In this document: positions 6,790 to 10,767 of the stretch, piece by piece
How the letters are laid out: the number at the start of each line of letters is the position of its first letter
Position numbering within the stretch: position 1 is the stretch's first letter
Assembly (NCBI GenBank): GCA_025529335.1
Contig: JAMYHX010000828.1
Coordinates: forward strand, 1 to 10,767
Reading direction: 5' to 3'
From: Rhizopus sp. PT2906
Taxonomy: Eukaryota > Mucoromycota > Mucoromycetes > Mucorales > Rhizopodaceae
Length of the DNA stretch: 10,767 nt
Made by a program: the position numbers and the translations under genes
Notes under the pieces: generated by a model
The model's database searches: none
The model's input: the letters and a program-made list of their open reading frames with translations, nothing else
What the model was told of the DNA's origin: nothing

Positions 6790-8826
6790 TCATACTTCTT
6801 CATCCGACTCATGAGTTGGTGACCGACCAAACATTCTACCTGACCCTACGACGATCTTTGGTGAGTTTCTGTTGTTATAGCTTGGCCTGCTTGTAGTTGC
6901 CTTGACAGAATTAAGGGTCACTGCATCGCTTTGATCTTCATCAAATGGGAACGAACGAATACCGTCCAACATGTTCCTGTTCGCCCTTTCCATCTTTCTT
7001 CTTTTTTCTTTCCAGTACTCAGCCAAGGATTGATTTCTTTGAACATGTTTCTTTGTCAGAGCGGGCTTTAGCCATTTTTCATCAAATGACACAAACCAGT
7101 GAGGCGCACGGTCCTCGATAATAGGCTCTCCGAGTGGCCCCGAAAGTAAACCACCGATGGAGACATCATTTTCGTCAAATTGCCGCTTACGTTGAGTTGA
7201 TGGCTCAAAATTATTGACTCTTTGATAATTGCCTGTTCTACCATCTTCTTCTCCCTCCTCATCTTCGCTGCCAGACTCATCAGGCTCGGCAACGCCTGTT
7301 TTAATGTCAAGTATTTGAAGCATTCGGCTAGTTGTGCCACCAAAGAGGAGCACTGTGAGGACAACGACAGCCAGGATAGTCGTGCGCATTGCAGGTGCGC
7401 TTTCACCTGTGATACCTGACGCAAGCGCAAAGGCTACAGCCCCTCTAAGTCCAGCCCAAAAAAGCATGATCTGATGATTCCTGGGTAGCTGCTCGGGGTT
7501 ACCTAAAGCTCTACACACAGCGTTGATCAGGATAGAGAGGGGTGCTACAGATGCATAACGAGCAATACAGATGAACGCCAAGGTAATGATGATGAAAAGA
7601 GGTTTATAGTCCAGATCGTCTTGTGTAAAGAGATTAACACCCAAGTAGATAAAAATGAAATTCTCAGAAAGCTGGGATAGTATCTGGCACATGGACTTGG
7701 TTGCTCGCTTGCTCTTTAAAGATAGATTATCATAAGCGTAATGCTTGAGTGTGATGCCCGTGAAAAGTAGTGTGACGATACCAGACATTTGAATTGCATT
7801 TGAGAAAAAGTAGCTGCTGTAGGCCATTAATAGAACAAAGCAAGCTTCAATGTTTGGAAACTTGTGGAGCTGAGAGAACTTCATGATTAGTGCAACAAGT
7901 ACACCGCAGACAATACCTATCAGGGTCGAGGCCCAGAATACACCCAAGAAAAGGCCGATACCTTTGAGGATATTGACTGCATGTAGCTCTTGACCACGGA
8001 AATGACGGAGTGTGCTAATAATAGCCCTTTAATAAATTGCCCTTTAACATCCGGTCCTTCTTACTCTGACAAGACGATAGCAACAGCATCATTCAGCAAA
8101 GATTCTCCTGAAATAATAGAAAATAGTTGTGGGTCTACATGAAGTTGATTGAAGATGGCTAATATTGTTACTGGATCTGTAGCTGATAAAATAGAACCAT
8201 AGATCATGCTATCTAAGAAGCTTATATTCAAGCCTTCTGGGTTGATAAGCGCATAGATAAATGTCAGCACACTATAGTATCCATCTGTCAGCTAATATTT
8301 TGCCAAGACCTATTTAATTTACCCAGTAACAATGGCACAGATAAAGGTGCCCACCATGGCAAATATTAAAATGGTTCCAAAATTCAAAAAGAAGTTACGC
8401 TACATAAAACTGCAGTCAGTCTGGTTAATGGCCTTTCATTGTCTTCTATTTTTCCTCTTTTTACTCTCTTGAGTTCATAACCAGAGTTCAATATGATGGG
8501 TGGAAGTAATAGGTTGAAGAACACACCTTCCTTAAACTTGACCATACCTTGAATTATTGTTCCTGGAGCAAGCTTTATGACTAATCCAACAATCATGCCT
8601 ATTTAAGCATATCAGTACAGAAAGAGACTATAATAACTTGTTGAAACTGACCTGCCATGATCGAAATGACTGTCTCATGAACTGCACGAATCTTTCTTAG
8701 TTGTAAAAAGTAGCTTGTCCACAAGGCTCCCATTAGCAACGTCATAAATATCAAAAGTGCCCAAGAAGAGTACATCTCCTCCTCCATAGGCTGGTCTCCA
8801 GGTACTGTTGTATTATCAGGATCCAT
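6790..8826 (-). CDS. Na+(K+)/H+ exchanger, endosomal NHE/Nhx1 type, five exons
   Basis: A cation/proton antiporter of the CPA1 family that exchanges Na+ or K+ for H+ across endosomal or vacuolar membranes (family knowledge). Exons in transcript order are 8826-8652, 8598-8465, 8399-8323, 8271-8065 and 8014-6790. The introns are 50-65 bases and GT-AG. The joined CDS is 1818 bases, 605 residues plus stop, near the usual size of fungal Nhx1 proteins. Landmarks are a first membrane segment at about 20-42, FFNLLLPPIILNSGY at 85-99 (the amiloride-site region of NHEs), SATDPVTILAIFN at 158-170, GESLLNDAVAIVL at 184-196 with the conserved Asn-Asp pair, and GLRGAVAFAL at 386-395. ATDPVT rather than AVDPVA favours the endosomal subgroup. 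A cytosolic tail of about 170 residues follows the last membrane segment, with an acidic patch and Ser-rich end. All key motifs are present, so function is likely. The start has A at -3. Confidence 0.94.
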
Positions 8827-9613
8827 ATTTTAGTGATAATAAATAGAAACAAGAAAAAAAGCCAAGCTTTCAAGCATGAAATCACCACACAAAAAAGGGT
8901 GCGCAAAGCGTAGTTTGAATTGTACTATAGCTGTAGGAAGAATTCTCCAAGGGCAAACTGTCCCCCTTTTCGTCTTTCTGTAAGAGAAGTTCGAAACAAC
9001 ACAGAATAACCTTAAACGTGTTACAAAGGGGTAGCGAATACGATGATTATTAAATGAAGATATGTCTAAAATAGAGATGATTAAGCATTTTGATCCCGCA
9101 CAAAAGTAGTCGCACAAGTTTTGGCAGATTCATCCCTATTTAAACAGGATGGAATTCGCGAACATTTATCTTTACACTTTTGCATTCCGGAAGGAGCAAC
9201 TAGCTTTTGTTAATAAACATGGGTTGCACTGAATCTATGAATATGAATATGTGCGCCCTTGAAGTCGTCAGTTCTCTACATCGTACATCTCGTTGGGCGC
9301 AGCTCTGTCTCTGTTAATATACATGTCTATTAAGCCAAAAGGTAGACAGAGGTTCGCATAGGAGCATTCATACTCAAGCGTGTATATACAAACTATATAG
9401 GCCAGTATAAGGTAAGATTTTTCAGTATGATGTTGAAAGAGGCTCTGAGTGCAAAGATGGACATTACAATAAGAAAAAAGGAAAAGTGCGTTCAAATAGT
9501 AACACTCATAAAGTATAAACATCTTTCTATTTTTCAATTTTATTTAAACAGAATCAAATTTTAATCACTCAAAGATTCTTAAGACACTCTACTGCTTTGT
9601 TATTGCATATAAA
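8827..9613. other. Intergenic region upstream of the exchanger gene
   Basis: The part near 8827-8870 is pyrimidine-rich on the minus strand, as expected for the exchanger promoter/leader. Two minus-strand frames (8830-9117 and 9268-9537) were inspected. They are rich in Cys, Phe and Tyr, lack a recognisable domain, and look like AT-rich chance frames. I see no RNA gene. This may include the decayed 3' surroundings of the pseudogene. Confidence 0.45.
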
Positions 9614-10504
9614 TTAATCTGTCTTCTTGTGATAAACATAAAGCTCATCTTCCTCTTTCTCCTGAGGAAGCAAGGCACCATAGCCAGCACCCTTGTCAGG
9701 CTTTTGTATGTCTAGGTATACAAGTGCACTCAAAGATGCTCGAAAATCAACACTCGATAAAATTCTTTAGTGTTCATACTTCTCATGTTCGTCTCATCTT
9801 TCGCAAGGTATTGGCTGCATCTTTTAGCGCATTCAAAATATATTTTGTAGGGGGAATTAATCAGTTATTATTGATAGAGATGATTTTAATGTCCAACTAT
9901 TATTTACCTTTAGGCACCAACTAAGATTTCCCAAAGCGATTACATCTTTGACAACACTGAGATCTTTAGGCACTCTGCACTTGTACACCTTCTTTGAAGA
10001 GTACAACTTGAAAGAGCAAAACTATAGAGACTATAAGTGCATCATGCTGTCTAGTAATAATAAAGAAACATTAGTCAAATGGCTATATTGCTATTCACTG
10101 GTGATCAATAAAAATTGCTTACGTCTGGCATGTAGAAAGTGTATTCTCAACCCCAAAACAGTATCCTCCGACGCCCAACAATACTTCTTAAAAGTGGCGT
10201 TAAAGATGCTTAAAGCACCGAAAGTAACATTTATATGGTCATAATCGTATTTGCCAGGATCACCGAGTTGAAGCTTTCCTGATGTTTTGAGGAAAAAAAG
10301 CTCGTTGTCAATATCAAGAATACAAGCATCAGCCTTATATTCTTTTGAAAAAATCAAATTGTACTCTCCAGGTACGAATTTCAAATCATTTTTCTTGACG
10401 GTGTCCACCGCATACTCTATTACTGGCCAAACTAAAACATGGTTGAAACTGGCTTCATTAATAGAAAGCCGTTCATACAATTTGGGCTTTCTGTAGACCC
10501 ACAG
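9614..10504 (-). pseudogene. Degenerate copy of a multicopy fungal hypothetical-protein family
   Basis: The first recognisable exon (10504-10123) is intact for 127 codons. It follows a TTCAG acceptor (intron about 10561-10505), starts LWVYRKP and ends FLHAR at a GTAAGC donor. After a 72-base intron (10122-10051) the frame continues with SMMHL but meets two TAG stops (10033-10031 and 10024-10022). It stays readable (KLYSSKKVYKC, then DVIALGNL) to about 9905. A second frame then reads LNALKDAANTLRKM, and a third reads through a TAA (9769-9767) into an ending with DIQKPDKGAGYGALLP and a final TAA at 9616-9614. Three frames and several stops mean decay, though one frame change could hide an intron. 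The tail resembles proteins I associate with large Mucorales families of unknown function. The pattern KADACILDIDNELFFL followed by a Ser-Gly could be the remnant of a nuclease-like core, which is speculative. Confidence 0.72.
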
Positions 10505-10596
10505 CTGAATAATTGGAAAAAAATAAGCATATTAGATATGCCTACTTGTAAAAATATTTACATTTTAGCAATTCCAAAAGCTTGAATTATTCTTAA

Positions 10597-10685
10597 GGGA
10601 AATGCTACATGCGCTAAAAGTTAGACTAATACTAGAGACACTACTTCTATTCATTACTTATGATGCCGTCCAACAAAGCTTTTCA
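10597..10685 (-). repeat. Dispersed repeat, copy B
   Basis: Positions 10609-10685 align without gaps to 276-352 (copy A) at about three quarters identity, and 10597-10641 aligns to the reverse complement of copy C. It lies just 5' of the pseudogene on the same strand, the same relation copy A has to the truncated fragment at 1-204. On the minus strand one frame reads SISLTFSACS, parallel to the other copies. Confidence 0.7.
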
Positions 10686-10692
10686 TTATCTT

Positions 10693-10693
<1 letters not shown>

Positions 10694-10767
<74 letters not shown>
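10694..10767. repeat. Run of 74 T at the window end
   Basis: An uninterrupted poly-T of 74 bases begins 8 bases after the end of repeat copy B and reaches the last base. On the minus strand this is poly-A. It could be the poly(A) end of a retroposed sequence lying beyond the window, or a sequencing/assembly artefact at a contig edge. It is not a telomeric repeat. Confidence 0.9.

Noticed and set aside
7068..7430. 120-codon minus-strand frame inside the exchanger's last exon
   Set aside because: It is an alternative frame within an exon whose proper frame carries the conserved exchanger motifs.
8310..8322. A possible 13-base intron at the end of exchanger exon 3
   Set aside because: Far too short to splice; the 51-base intron 8272-8322 restores the exchanger frame and the expected membrane segment.
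8830..9117. 95-codon minus-strand frame just upstream of the exchanger
   Set aside because: It lies in the expected promoter/leader, has no recognisable domain, and a join to exon 1 is not supported.
9268..9537. 89-codon minus-strand frame rich in Cys, Tyr and Leu
   Set aside because: No signal peptide pattern, domain or flanking splice sites; typical of a chance frame.
10694..10767. Telomere at the right end
   Set aside because: The run is pure T without the TTAGGG-type repeats of fungal telomeres.
1..10767. tRNA, rRNA or CRISPR arrays
   Set aside because: No cloverleaf with plausible T-loop and anticodon arms, no rRNA core sequence, and no regularly spaced direct repeats were seen by eye. 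A tRNA or covariance-model scan was not possible here.

Overview
This window looks like nuclear DNA of a filamentous fungus, most likely an early-diverging one of the Mucorales type (Mucor/Rhizopus relatives). The DNA is AT-rich. The two large genes and one smaller gene are cut by many short introns of about 48-68 bases with GTAAGT-like donors and TAG/CAG acceptors, and there are no operons or bacterial ribosome-binding sites. The broken gene at the right end resembles a multicopy family I associate with Mucorales. The order is inferred from recognition, not from a search.

Layout, left to right. (1) 1-665 is a repeat-rich edge: a truncated minus-strand gene fragment (1-204) and two copies, in opposite orientation, of a short dispersed repeat. 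(2) 954-1208 (-) is a small 84-residue protein ending in a Cys/His cluster like a zinc knuckle. (3) 1462-4509 (-) is a complete phospholipase D gene that I rebuilt as 14 exons (2349 coding bases, 782 residues), including a 12-base microexon. (4) 4914-5722 (-) is a two-exon gene for a 250-residue protein with a Utp12-type ribosome-biogenesis domain and a very acidic tail. (5) 6306-6605 (+) is the only convincing plus-strand gene, a 99-residue secreted peptide with a possible Kex2 site. (6) 6790-8826 (-) is a five-exon endosomal-type Na+/H+ exchanger (605 residues), convergent with the secreted peptide. (7) 9614-10504 (-) is a pseudogene with an intact first exon and several later stops and frame changes. 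(8) The right edge carries a third copy of the dispersed repeat and ends in an uninterrupted run of 74 T.

The intact genes are unrelated housekeeping functions: lipid signalling, ribosome assembly, ion and pH control, and a secreted product. Nothing suggests a shared pathway or gene cluster. The two window edges differ from the core because they hold degraded multicopy sequence and the same repeat. I found no RNA gene, CRISPR array or intact transposon. No clearly new biological system is visible. The best leads are the repeat family, the stand-alone Utp12 protein, the secreted peptide and the PLD microexon.
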